From contig JAEDOK010000019.1 of assembly GCA_016302005.1 (NCBI GenBank), forward strand, positions 1 through 17,809: a stretch of DNA of 17,809 nucleotides. Direction: 5' to 3'. Positions 1 through 7,079 of this stretch are shown piece by piece. Numbering within the stretch: the stretch's first letter is position 1; every line of letters begins with the position of its first letter. The notes under the pieces were generated by a model that worked only from the letters and a program-made list of their open reading frames with translations, had not been told where the DNA came from and searched no databases. Made by a program: the position numbers and the translations under genes. Source of the stretch: Oscillospiraceae bacterium. Its GTDB lineage: Bacteria; Bacillota_A; Clostridia; Oscillospirales; Oscillospiraceae.

Positions 1-83
1 ATACTCAATCGCCTTTTTCTATTCATTTGGTCTCACATCAATTGTATACCTACAATCTTTCCCTCCGTTCCGTGTTGCGGCTA

Positions 84-112
84 TTGACAATTCCGACAAA
101 AAGGGCTATAAT
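84..112 (+). promoter_or_regulatory. Consensus sigma-A promoter of the polyamine operon leader
   Basis: TTGACA at 84-89 and TATAAT at 107-112 are both perfect matches, separated by exactly 17 bases. The predicted start is near 119. No gene lies between here and the decarboxylase start at 486, so the transcript would carry a leader of about 365 nt. Both hexamers and the spacing are seen directly; that the promoter drives the polyamine operon is inferred. Confidence 0.85.
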
Positions 113-118
113 TTTCTC

Positions 119-432
119 GGATCATGTCTCAACACAGAGTCTTTCCAAAGCGATATTACGGACCACTCCTGCCGGAGTCAAGGCCATACGGACAGCCGGG
201 TCCACTGCCGATTGGCGGCTTGCCGCCTTATTGATTGAGTTAAAAGCTCAAATTTTATAAGTTGGTTACTTCATAACCGAAATGCGTATCTGCGCATGCT
301 TGTGAAACGGTCAATAAAGAGTAGTAAAAGTATTGTTGCTATATAGACTCTGAATCCCCGATATTGTCTTCCCTGTGAAAGGTGGATTTGTATCCCATTT
401 TTTGGAAGGCAAATACGGATGATTATGATAGG
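119..432 (+). other. Long structured leader of the polyamine operon; possible regulatory RNA
   Basis: No convincing gene is present. Several local hairpins can be drawn: ACTCC/GGAGT with a TGCC loop (165-178), enclosed together with a GGC/GCC stem (182-197) by GGACC/GGTCC (160-164 with 199-203); GGCGG-CTTG-CCGCC (214-227); GGTTA/TAACC (264-278); and ATGCG/CGCAT (282-297). The stretch 294-304 can pair with the left arm of the downstream terminator (7 bp with one G-U, a one-base bulge, then 3 bp), which makes it a candidate antiterminator. I do not recognise a known riboswitch class: lysine, T-box, ykkC/guanidine and SAM signatures are not apparent. The part around 214-263 resembles a repeat near 11912-11962, so some of it may be repeat-derived. 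The regulatory role is inference. Confidence 0.4.
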
Positions 433-467
433 AACGCAAGCTGCACAAAGAGCAGCTTGCGTTTTTT
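433..467 (+). terminator. Intrinsic terminator / attenuator just before the decarboxylase
   Basis: A perfect 12-bp stem (AACGCAAGCTGC at 433-444, its complement at 452-463) with a 7-nt loop is followed by a T run (462-467). It ends only about 9 bases before the Shine-Dalgarno (GAGGTG, 476-481) and 18 before the start codon at 486, leaving no room for another promoter. The operon must therefore be transcribed through it, which points to attenuation rather than simple insulation. Confidence 0.85.
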
Positions 468-485
468 CTTATTTCGAGGTGTGCT

Positions 486-1946
486 ATGGAAAAAGAAGAG
501 AGAAAGCTCGATCAAAACAGAGCGCCGATTTATGAGGCGCTGCAAACCTTTCGCCAAATGCGTGTTGTTCCCTTTGATGTGCCGGGGCATAAGCACGGCA
601 GGGGAAACCCTGAATTAAAGGCATTTTTGGGGGAACAATGTGTCAGTATAGATGTCAACAGCATGAAACCGTTGGACAATCTCTGCCATCCCGTCTCGGT
701 CATTCAGGAGGCGGAGCAGCTTGCCGCCGACGCCTTCGGGGCAGCCTACGCGTTTTTGATGGTCGGCGGCACGACCAGCTCGGTGCAGAGCATGGTGCTG
801 TCCGTGTGCAAGCGCGGGGATAAGATCATCCTGCCGCGCAATGTCCACCGCAGCGTTATCAACGCCCTCGTGCTCTGCGGCGCGGTGCCTGTCTATGTCA
901 ATCCCGAGGTAGACCGCCGCTTGGGCATCTCCCTCGGCATGCAGCGGGAGCAGGTAGCAAAGGCGATCCGCGAGCATCCGGACGCGGTGGCGGTTTTGGT
1001 CAACAACCCCACCTATTACGGCATTTGCAGCGACCTGCGCAACATCGTTACGATGGCGCACGACGCGGGCATGTACTGCCTCGTGGACGAGGCGCACGGC
1101 ACGCACTTTTACTTCGGCGCGGGAATGCCCGTCTCCGCGATGGAGGCAGGCGCGGATATGTCCGCCGTATCCATGCACAAAAGCGGCGGCAGCCTGACGC
1201 AATCGAGCCTGCTGCTCATCGGCCCCAACATGAACGCGGGGCATGTGCGGCAGATCATCAACCTGACGCAAACCACCTCGGGCAGCTATCTTTTAATGTC
1301 GAGTCTGGATATCAGCCGCCGCAACCTCGCCCTGCGGGGCAGAGAGGTCTTCGCCAAGGTCGTCACGATGGCGGACTACGCCAGAGAGGAGATCAACGCC
1401 ATCGGCGGCTACTATGCCTTCGGCAGAGAGCTGATCAACGGCAACTCGATCTTCGATTTTGACCCGACCAAGCTCAGCGTCCACACCCGCGACATCGGGC
1501 TTGCGGGCATTGAGGTTTACGACATTCTGCGCGACGAATATGACATTCAGATCGAGTTCGGTGATATCGGCAATATTCTCGCCTACCTCTCCATCGGCGA
1601 CCGCCCGCAGGAGCTGGAGCGGTTGGTGAGCGCCCTTGCAGAGATCCGCCGCAGATATCAGACCGACAGCACCGGTCTGCTCAGTCAGGAATATATCGAC
1701 CCCGAGGTCGTCACCAGCCCGCAGGAGGCGTTCTATGCGGACAAGAAAAGCCTCCCCTTGCACGAAAGCGCGGGCTATGTTTGCAGCGAGTTCGTCATGT
1801 GCTACCCGCCCGGCATCCCCATTTTGGCGCCCGGCGAACGCATTACGAAGGAGATTTTGGATTATATCGAATACGCGAAAGCAAAGGGCTGCTCCATGAC
1901 GGGTCCCGAGGATCCCGACATTCTGCATCTCAATGTCTTGGTATAG
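486..1946 (+). CDS. speA: Orn/Lys/Arg decarboxylase, probably biosynthetic arginine decarboxylase
   Basis: This is a PLP-dependent fold-type I decarboxylase of the Bacillus SpeA-like family, with 486 residues, the family's usual length. The N-terminal region carries DVPGHKHG (31-38); the large domain shows the VDEAHG motif (D201, H204), which holds the cofactor ring; SMHKSGGSLTQ contains the Schiff-base lysine K232. Family members decarboxylate arginine, lysine or ornithine. Arginine is preferred here because an agmatinase lies two genes downstream, so the product agmatine would become putrescine; lysine decarboxylation cannot be excluded from sequence alone. The start at 486 has GAGGTG at 476-481. 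It is the first gene of the operon and lies directly behind an attenuator-like terminator, so its expression is probably controlled by readthrough. It is probably cytoplasmic, with no signal peptide. Confidence 0.92.
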   Translation: MEKEERKLDQNRAPIYEALQTFRQMRVVPFDVPGHKHGRGNPELKAFLGEQCVSIDVNSMKPLDNLCHPVSVIQEAEQLAADAFGAAYAFLMVGGTTSSVQSMVLSVCKRGDKIILPRNVHRSVINALVLCGAVPVYVNPEVDRRLGISLGMQREQVAKAIREHPDAVAVLVNNPTYYGICSDLRNIVTMAHDAGMYCLVDEAHGTHFYFGAGMPVSAMEAGADMSAVSMHKSGGSLTQSSLLLIGPNMNAGHVRQIINLTQTTSGSYLLMSSLDISRRNLALRGREVFAKVVTMADYAREEINAIGGYYAFGRELINGNSIFDFDPTKLSVHTRDIGLAGIEVYDILRDEYDIQIEFGDIGNILAYLSIGDRPQELERLVSALAEIRRRYQTDSTGLLSQEYIDPEVVTSPQEAFYADKKSLPLHESAGYVCSEFVMCYPPGIPILAPGERITKEILDYIEYAKAKGCSMTGPEDPDILHLNVLV

Positions 1947-1958
1947 GAGGTTCTGCCG

Positions 1959-2810
1959 ATGGAGCTTTGGTTCAGCGAATTCCACACGCCGGATGTCAAG
2001 CACAGCATCCGCGTCAACCGGCACCTTTACTCCCAAAAGAGTGAGTATCAGCAGATCGACATTTTCGAAACGCCCGAATTCGGCAGAGTGCTGGCACTGG
2101 ACGGCAATGTGATGCTGACGGAGCGGGACGAATTCATCTATGACGAGATGATCACGCATGTCCCCATGTCCGTTCATCCGGGCATTGAGGATGTGCTTGT
2201 GATCGGCGCGGGCGACGGCGGCGTTGTGCGCGAGCTTGCCCGTTATGAGCGGATCAAGCGGATCGACCTTGTGGAGATGGATCCGCAGGTCCTGGAGGCT
2301 TGCCGCACCTATCTGCCCGAGAACGCCTGCCGACTGGACGACAGCCGTGTGAATATCTATTTTGACAACGCCCTGCGTTTCATCCGCCGCTGCAAGGGCG
2401 AATATGACCTGATCATCGTGGACTCCACCGACCCCTTCGGACCCTCCGAGGGCTATTTCACCCGCGAGTTTTACGGCACCTGCTATAACGCGCTGCGGGA
2501 GGACGGGATCATGGTCAACCAGCAGGGCAGTCCCTTCTATCAGCACGACGCGGAGGCGATGCAGCGCAGCCATCAGCGCATTGCGAGCACCTTCCCCATC
2601 AGTCGCGTCTATCAGGCGCATATCCCGACCTATGCGGCGGGCTACTGGCTGTTTGGCTTTGCAAGCAAAAAATACCACCCCGTCAACGACCTTGACGCGC
2701 AGAAGTGGCTGGCGCTGAATCTGCGCACCAAATACTACACGACAAAGCTCCATATCGGCGCGTTCTATCTGCCCGCCTTCTTGGAGCAGATGTTGGAGGA
2801 GGTGGAGTGA
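1959..2810 (+). CDS. speE: Spermidine synthase (polyamine aminopropyltransferase)
   Basis: This 283-residue protein matches the usual SpeE length. It transfers an aminopropyl group from decarboxylated SAM to putrescine, giving spermidine and methylthioadenosine. Visible motifs are the N-terminal beta region with DGNVMLTERDEFIYDEM (48-64), the nucleotide-binding GAGDGG (83-88), LVEMDP (104-109) and the catalytic DSTDPFGP (155-162), then VNQQGSPFY. AGGAGG at 1945-1950 overlaps the stop of the decarboxylase gene, 12 bases separate the genes, and co-translation is likely. No S-adenosylmethionine decarboxylase gene (speD), needed to supply its co-substrate, lies in the window, while a second spermidine route is encoded just downstream. 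Confidence 0.93.
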   Translation: MELWFSEFHTPDVKHSIRVNRHLYSQKSEYQQIDIFETPEFGRVLALDGNVMLTERDEFIYDEMITHVPMSVHPGIEDVLVIGAGDGGVVRELARYERIKRIDLVEMDPQVLEACRTYLPENACRLDDSRVNIYFDNALRFIRRCKGEYDLIIVDSTDPFGPSEGYFTREFYGTCYNALREDGIMVNQQGSPFYQHDAEAMQRSHQRIASTFPISRVYQAHIPTYAAGYWLFGFASKKYHPVNDLDAQKWLALNLRTKYYTTKLHIGAFYLPAFLEQMLEEVE

Positions 2811-2812
2811 CG

Positions 2813-3670
2813 GTGTTGGAGCGAAATGTGGAGACCTTTATCGGCTGCGACAGCGACTATGACGAGGCAAAGCTTGTGCTTTTCGGCGCGCCCTTTGACT
2901 CGACCACGAGCTTTCGCCCGGGCGCACGCTTCGGTCCTCCTGCCATGCGGCATGAGAGCTTCGGCATTGAGACCTACAGCCCCTATCAAAAGCGCGACCT
3001 GAGCGACTGCGCCATCTTTGACAGCGGCGACTTGGAGCTTTGCTTCGGCAGGGCGGAGCTGGCGCTGGCGGACATTGAGGGCAGAGCGGACACAATTTTG
3101 AAGGACGGCAAGCTGCCCCTTCTCCTCGGCGGCGAGCATCTTGTCACCCTCGGCGCGGTACGGGCGGTGCTCCGGCGGTATCCCGACCTGCACATCATCC
3201 ACTTTGATGCCCACGCCGATCTGCGGAACGACTATTTGGGCGCGGAGCTGAGCCACGCCTGCGTGATGCGGCGCTGCTACGAGCTGCTGGGAGACGGACG
3301 CATTCACCAATTCTGCATCCGCAGCGGCGACCGCGAGGAATTCCGCTTTGCGGAGCAGCATACGGACATGCACCCCTTTGATTTTGACGGTCTTGCGGCG
3401 GTTGTCGATTCACTGCGGGAGCGTCGGGTGCCTGTCTACTTCACAATCGACTTAGACTGCCTCGACCCCTCCGCCTTCCCCGGCACGGGTACGCCTGAGG
3501 CGGGCGGCGTAAGCTTTATGCAGCTTCTGCGGGCGATCCAAACGGTCTGCAAGGCGAATATCGTCGCAGCGGATGTCAACGAGCTTGCTCCCATGCTTGA
3601 TGCCAGCGGCTGCTCCACGGCAATGGCATGCAAGGTTCTCCGAGAGCTTCTCTTAGCCCTCGCCCTCTGA
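2813..3670 (+). CDS. speB: Agmatinase (agmatine ureohydrolase)
   Basis: A member of the ureohydrolase/arginase superfamily of about 285 residues. It hydrolyses agmatine to putrescine and urea. The binuclear manganese site is complete: GGEH (H109), FDAHADLR (D132, H134, D136) and IDLDCLDP (D213, D215). The open frame extends upstream into speE, but the homologous region begins near VLERNVETFIG. I chose GTG 2813 because GGAGGAGG (2795-2802) lies about 10 bases upstream; GTG 2807, overlapping the speE stop as GTGA, and TTG 2816 are alternatives. It links the decarboxylase to putrescine. A related ureohydrolase acting on an aminopropylagmatine is possible given the downstream genes. Confidence 0.9.
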   Translation: MLERNVETFIGCDSDYDEAKLVLFGAPFDSTTSFRPGARFGPPAMRHESFGIETYSPYQKRDLSDCAIFDSGDLELCFGRAELALADIEGRADTILKDGKLPLLLGGEHLVTLGAVRAVLRRYPDLHIIHFDAHADLRNDYLGAELSHACVMRRCYELLGDGRIHQFCIRSGDREEFRFAEQHTDMHPFDFDGLAAVVDSLRERRVPVYFTIDLDCLDPSAFPGTGTPEAGGVSFMQLLRAIQTVCKANIVAADVNELAPMLDASGCSTAMACKVLRELLLALAL

Positions 3671-3721
3671 TTGCAAGTGCGTCCGGAGGGTGCGCCTTTT
3701 CGCTTATTCTTCTGCCTGCAC

Positions 3722-3806
3722 GAGATTGCCACGGCGCAGGCGCCTCGCAATGACAAAAGGGCAGCTTTCCCTGTCATTGCGAGGAGCGCAGCGACGCGGC
3801 AATCTC
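3722..3806 (+). repeat. Palindromic repeat (family A), complete hairpin unit
   Basis: GAGATTGCCACG...CTCGCAATGACA (3722-3755) is followed by its near inverse TGTCATTGCGAG...GGCAATCTC (3772-3806). Together they can fold into a hairpin of about 85 nt, and the first half holds its own GGCGC/GCGCC stem. Related copies lie at 6449-6542, 6580-6622, 11777-11869 and 12271-12306. It sits in the 247-bp gap that splits the polyamine operon. The following bases (3807-3865, GGCAGGAACTAC ... CCCTACAG) resemble the family B module. Confidence 0.85.
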
Positions 3807-3917
3807 GGGCAGGAACTACGGAATTGCATAGGAACCTTTTCGTCTATGGGTGGTGTGCCCTACAGCTTGTTAAACCGAAACACAAAAGAATCATCTGTAA
3901 TAAAAGGAGAAACAACC

Positions 3918-5177
3918 ATGAGTAGAGTTTTAGTGATCGGCTGCGGCGGCGTTGCGTCCGTCGCTATTCGGAAGTGCTGTCAGGTCAGCGAGGTCTTTAC
4001 GGAGCTGTGCATTGCCAGCAGAACAAAAGAAAAGTGTGACGAGCTTGTCTCCAAATTGGAGGGCAAGACCGCGACAAAGCTCACCACCGCACAGGTGGAC
4101 GCGGACGACGTGCAGCAGGTCATCGACCTCATCAACGCCTACAAGCCTGACCTCGTCATGAATATCGCCCTGCCCTATCAGGATCTGACGATCATGGATG
4201 CCTGCCTTGCCTGCGGCGTGAACTATATGGACACCGCCAACTATGAGCCGGAGGACACGGACGATCCTGCATGGCGTGAGATCTACGAAAAGCGCTGCAA
4301 GGAGCAGGGCTTCTCCGCCTACTTTGACTATAGCTGGCAGTGGGCTTACCGTGAGAAATTCGAGAAGGCAGGCTTGACCGCCCTGCTCGGCTGCGGCTTT
4401 GACCCCGGCGTGACGCAGGCATACTGCGCCTATGCCAAGAAACACGAATTTGACACCATTGATACCATTGACATTCTCGACTGCAACGGCGGCGACCACG
4501 GCTATCCCTTCGCCACAAACTTCAATCCCGAGGTCAATCTCCGCGAGGTCTCCGCACCCGGCAGCTATTGGGAGAACGGGCACTGGGTCGAGATTCCCGC
4601 AATGAGCATCAAGCGCGAATATGACTTTGACCGCGTGGGGCAGAAGGATATGTATCTGCTGCACCATGAGGAGATCGAGTCCCTTGCGCAGAACATCCCC
4701 GAGGTCAAGCGCATCCGCTTCTTTATGACCTTCGGACAGAGCTACCTCACCCACATGAAGTGTCTGGAAAATGTCGGTATGCTCTCCACCACACCCGTCG
4801 AATTTGAGGGGCAGGAGATCGTTCCGATCAAGTTCCTGAAGGCGCTGCTCCCCGATCCCGCAAGCCTCGGTCCGCGCACCCATGGCAAGACCAACATTGG
4901 CTGCATCTTCACGGGCAAGAAGGACGGCAAGGACAAGACCTACTATATTTACAATGTCTGCGACCATCAGGAGTGCTACCGCGAGGTGGAGAGTCAGGCA
5001 ATCAGCTACACCACCGGTGTTCCCGCAATGTGCGGTGCGCTGATGCTGCTGACCGGCAAGTGGACGGAGAAGGGCGTGCATACCGTGGAGGAGTTTGATC
5101 CCGATCCCTTCCTCGATGCGCTTGACAAATACGGGCTGCCGCGCAGCGAAAACCACGCCCCCGTTTTGGTGGACTGA
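3918..5177 (+). CDS. Carboxynorspermidine/carboxyspermidine dehydrogenase (CASDH, saccharopine dehydrogenase family)
   Basis: A 419-residue NAD(P)-dependent enzyme of the saccharopine dehydrogenase-like family. It begins with the Rossmann signature MSRVLVIGCGGVASVAIRK (GxGG at 8-11) and contains the family stretches DLVMNIALPYQD, GVNYMDTANYE and LLGCGFDPGVTQAYCAYA. Known homologues condense aspartate semialdehyde with putrescine or diaminopropane by reductive amination to carboxyspermidine or carboxynorspermidine. The frame is open upstream to 3690 through repeat DNA; ATG 3918 is chosen because AAAAGGAG lies just upstream and the Rossmann motif starts immediately. The stop overlaps the next start as TGATG, so the partner decarboxylase is translationally coupled. 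In this organism the substrate is presumably putrescine from SpeA/SpeB; agmatine is an alternative. Confidence 0.92.
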   Translation: MSRVLVIGCGGVASVAIRKCCQVSEVFTELCIASRTKEKCDELVSKLEGKTATKLTTAQVDADDVQQVIDLINAYKPDLVMNIALPYQDLTIMDACLACGVNYMDTANYEPEDTDDPAWREIYEKRCKEQGFSAYFDYSWQWAYREKFEKAGLTALLGCGFDPGVTQAYCAYAKKHEFDTIDTIDILDCNGGDHGYPFATNFNPEVNLREVSAPGSYWENGHWVEIPAMSIKREYDFDRVGQKDMYLLHHEEIESLAQNIPEVKRIRFFMTFGQSYLTHMKCLENVGMLSTTPVEFEGQEIVPIKFLKALLPDPASLGPRTHGKTNIGCIFTGKKDGKDKTYYIYNVCDHQECYREVESQAISYTTGVPAMCGALMLLTGKWTEKGVHTVEEFDPDPFLDALDKYGLPRSENHAPVLVD

Positions 5178-6370
5178 TGGATTCCCGTCCTGCATTTTGT
5201 CGTTTGGAAGGCCAAGCCCCGTTCCCGGGGTTGCCCACCCCTGCCTATGTCATTGAGGAAGCGCAGCTGCGGGAAAACGCCGATTTGCTCGCCTCGGTGA
5301 TGCGCGAGACCGGCTGCAAAATATTGCTTGCGCAAAAGGCGTTTTCAAATTATGATTTTTATCCGCTCCTGTCCGAGTATCTCGCGGGCACCGAGGCAAG
5401 CGGTCTGTTTGAAGCGCGGCTCGGTGCGGAGGAGATGCCCGGTAAAGAGGTGCATGTGTTCTGCGCGGCTTACCGGGAGGAGGACTTTGCGGAGCTGCTG
5501 CGCTATGCGGATCATATCGTGTTCAACTCTCCCGCCCAGCTCAGACGCTTCGGAGCGCGGGCAAAGCAGGCGGGGAAGAGCATCGGTCTGCGCATCAATC
5601 CCGAATGCTCCACCCAGGAAGGACATGAGATCTACGACCCCTGCGCACCCGGCAGCCGCCTCGGCGTCACAAGGGCGCGCTGGGAGCGGGAGATGACACC
5701 GGAGCTGATCTCGCTTTTGGACGGTCTGCATTTTCACACCCTCTGCGAGCAGGATGCCGACGCGTTGGAGCTGACGCTGCATGCGGTGGAGGAGAAGTTC
5801 GGTGACATCCTGCCGCAAATGCAATGGCTGAACATGGGCGGCGGGCACCACATTACCCGCCCGGGCTATCAGCTATCCACACTGAAGCGCTGCATTTTAT
5901 ACGCGAAGAACACTTGGAATGTGGAGGTCTATTTGGAGCCGGGGGAAGCGTGCGCCCTGAACGCAGGCTATCTTGTCTCGCGCGTTCTGGATGTTATTGC
6001 GGATGAGATACTTCCCATCGCCGTTTTGGATGCCAGCGCCGCCTGCCATATGCCGGATGTTTTGGAAATGCCCTATCTGCCCCCTGTCTACCGGGCGCGG
6101 GAGGGCGGGGAGGGAGTCTATGCTTACCGCTTGGCGGGACCGACCTGTCTTGCGGGGGATGTGATCGGCGTATACTCCTTTGACCGACCGCTGCAGGAGG
6201 GCGATCTTGTGATCTTCGGAGATCTGGCGATTTATTCCACCTGTAAAAACAACACCTTTAACGGGATGCCCCTGCCCGACCTTTGGAGACGGGATGAACA
6301 GGGGAAGCTGACGAGACTCACAGACTTCGGCTACCGGGATTTCAAATACCGCCTCGGCAGCGAACGCTGA
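5177..6370 (+). CDS. nspC: Carboxynorspermidine/carboxyspermidine decarboxylase
   Basis: A fold-type III (alanine racemase-like) PLP enzyme of 397 residues, which decarboxylates carboxy(nor)spermidine to (nor)spermidine. Recognisable pieces are the PLP lysine region KILLAQKAFSNYDFYP (K54), the substrate-side HFHTLCEQDAD, the phosphate-binding NMGGGHHITRPGY, EPGEACALNAGYL, and the C-terminal GPTCLAGDVIG with DASAACHMPDVLE, all typical of NspC. It overlaps the preceding dehydrogenase by one base (TGATG). The two form the known CASDH-CASDC spermidine route that replaces SpeD/SpeE in many gut bacteria. It is followed immediately by a strong terminator, so it is the last gene of the operon. Confidence 0.94.
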   Translation: MDSRPAFCRLEGQAPFPGLPTPAYVIEEAQLRENADLLASVMRETGCKILLAQKAFSNYDFYPLLSEYLAGTEASGLFEARLGAEEMPGKEVHVFCAAYREEDFAELLRYADHIVFNSPAQLRRFGARAKQAGKSIGLRINPECSTQEGHEIYDPCAPGSRLGVTRARWEREMTPELISLLDGLHFHTLCEQDADALELTLHAVEEKFGDILPQMQWLNMGGGHHITRPGYQLSTLKRCILYAKNTWNVEVYLEPGEACALNAGYLVSRVLDVIADEILPIAVLDASAACHMPDVLEMPYLPPVYRAREGGEGVYAYRLAGPTCLAGDVIGVYSFDRPLQEGDLVIFGDLAIYSTCKNNTFNGMPLPDLWRRDEQGKLTRLTDFGYRDFKYRLGSER

Positions 6371-6376
6371 GAAATG

Positions 6377-6420
6377 AAAAAGCTTAGGCAAGACGAGAAC
6401 CGTCCTGTCTAAGCTTTTTT
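6377..6420 (+). terminator. Intrinsic terminator ending the polyamine operon
   Basis: A 19-bp stem (6377-6395 with 6401-6419, two G-U wobbles) has a 5-nt loop. The A-rich left and T-rich right ends make it usable on both strands. It starts 6 bases after the nspC stop. Confidence 0.93.
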
Positions 6421-6448
6421 GATATACGCTTTATGAACCGAACTGCAT

Positions 6449-6542
6449 AGATTGCCACGACCAGTGTGCACACTGGTCTCGCAATGACAAAAAAGGTAGC
6501 CTCTCCGTGTCATTGCGAGGAGCGCAGCGATGCGGCAATCTC
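6449..6542 (+). repeat. Palindromic repeat (family A), complete hairpin unit
   Basis: AGATTGCCACGACCAGTGTG...CTCGCAATGACA (6449-6489) is followed, after a 17-18 nt centre, by TGTCATTGCGAG...GGCAATCTC (6508-6542). The inner arm is ACCAGTG/CACTGGT, quite different from the GGCGC/GCGCC arm of the copy at 3722, while the outer ends are the same. Confidence 0.85.
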
Positions 6543-6579
6543 GTGCAGGAACGATCAAGTGCGTACAAACCCACAGCCT

Positions 6580-6622
6580 GAGATTGCCACGACCAGTGTG
6601 CGCACTGGTCGTGGCAATGACA
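6580..6622 (+). repeat. Family A half unit converted into a perfect palindrome
   Basis: ATTGCCACGACCAGTG (6583-6598) and its exact complement (6603-6618) flank TGCG, giving 16 uninterrupted base pairs. The normal right end CTCGCAATGACA is replaced by GTGGCAATGACA, which is what makes the symmetry perfect. The second half of the unit is missing after GGTAGCCTC. Confidence 0.85.
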
Positions 6623-6670
6623 AGAGGGGTAGCCTCATGGGAATACGGTGGTTTAGTGAATCGTGAAAAA

Positions 6671-7027
6671 CTATTTCTGCGGGAGGATGCCGTCAAAGGC
6701 GCGGGGGAATTCTGCTTCTGCGCAGCGGCGGAGGGCGGCGCAGTATCCATCGTAAGCGGCGAGTAATTTTTCTGCTTCTGGCGAGAGTGTCGCACCTCCT
6801 CCGTGTCTGCCGCCCGTGGTGGAAACCAGCAATTTGAAGCCGAGCGCGGCTTCTGAGTTTTTGATGACCGTCCATGCCTTCGAATATGCCATCTCCATCG
6901 ACGCGCTCGCGGCGCGGAGGGATTTTTCCGAGCGCACGCGCCGCAGCAGCTCTGCAACGCCGGGGCCGAAGCATTTGCTCTCTCCGAAGATCCGCACGGT
7001 CAAGACAGGTCTGAAGCTTTGTTCCAT
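6671..7027 (-). CDS. Small ModE-like (LysR-type) winged-helix DNA-binding protein
   Basis: The 118-residue product consists of essentially one domain, a ModE/LysR-type winged helix. After a short beta strand (LTVRIFGESKCFGPG) comes ELLRRVRSEKSLRAASASMEMAYSKAWTVIKNSEAALGFKLLVSTTGGRHGGGATLSPEAEKLL in two runs: the recognition region around MAYSKAWTVIKNSE (46-59) and the wing GGRHGGGATLSPEA (72-85) are typical of ModE N-terminal domains. The molybdate-binding TOBE/MOP domain of full-length ModE is absent. It is divergent from yqeC-yqeB-selD, so it may control that selenium/molybdenum block. The start codon at 7027 has no Shine-Dalgarno and coincides with the start predicted from its promoter, suggesting a leaderless mRNA. 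The open frame extends upstream on this strand but has no motif support. Confidence 0.85.
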   Translation of the reverse strand: MEQSFRPVLTVRIFGESKCFGPGVAELLRRVRSEKSLRAASASMEMAYSKAWTVIKNSEAALGFKLLVSTTGGRHGGGATLSPEAEKLLAAYDGYCAALRRCAEAEFPRAFDGILPQK

Positions 7028-7033
7028 AAAATC

Positions 7034-7063
7034 AGTATACCACAGCTTTTCGCGCTGCGTCAA
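7034..7063 (-). promoter_or_regulatory. Promoter of the ModE-like gene (leaderless)
   Basis: On the minus strand TTGACG (7063-7058) and TATACT (7039-7034) are separated by 18 bases. Placing +1 seven bases after the -10 hexamer puts it at about 7027, the A of the start codon. Confidence 0.75.
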
Positions 7064-7079
7064 TATTTTTTGCGCACGG

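Larger units (their letters stand above)
6421..6670. other. Gene-free spacer filled with palindromic repeats
   Basis: The spacer between nspC and the ModE-like gene (the 3' end of the latter is at 6671) contains two family A repeats, a fragment of family B in reverse orientation (6543-6572) and no credible gene. No terminator with a clear T run for the minus-strand gene ending at 6671 was seen except the bidirectional hairpin at 6377-6420. Confidence 0.7.

Noticed and set aside
27..260. 77-codon open frame over the operon promoter
   Set aside because: It runs through the consensus promoter and leader hairpins, has no ribosome site and no recognisable protein features.
119..300. Lysine riboswitch, T-box or ykkC-type riboswitch in the operon leader
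   Set aside because: The conserved core motifs of these classes could not be found; the element is left unclassified.
382..618. Possible leader peptide starting at GTG 382 and running into the decarboxylase gene
   Set aside because: There is no convincing ribosome site, the frame crosses the terminator hairpin, and it has no runs of arginine, ornithine or lysine codons before the hairpin that would suggest ribosome-based attenuation.
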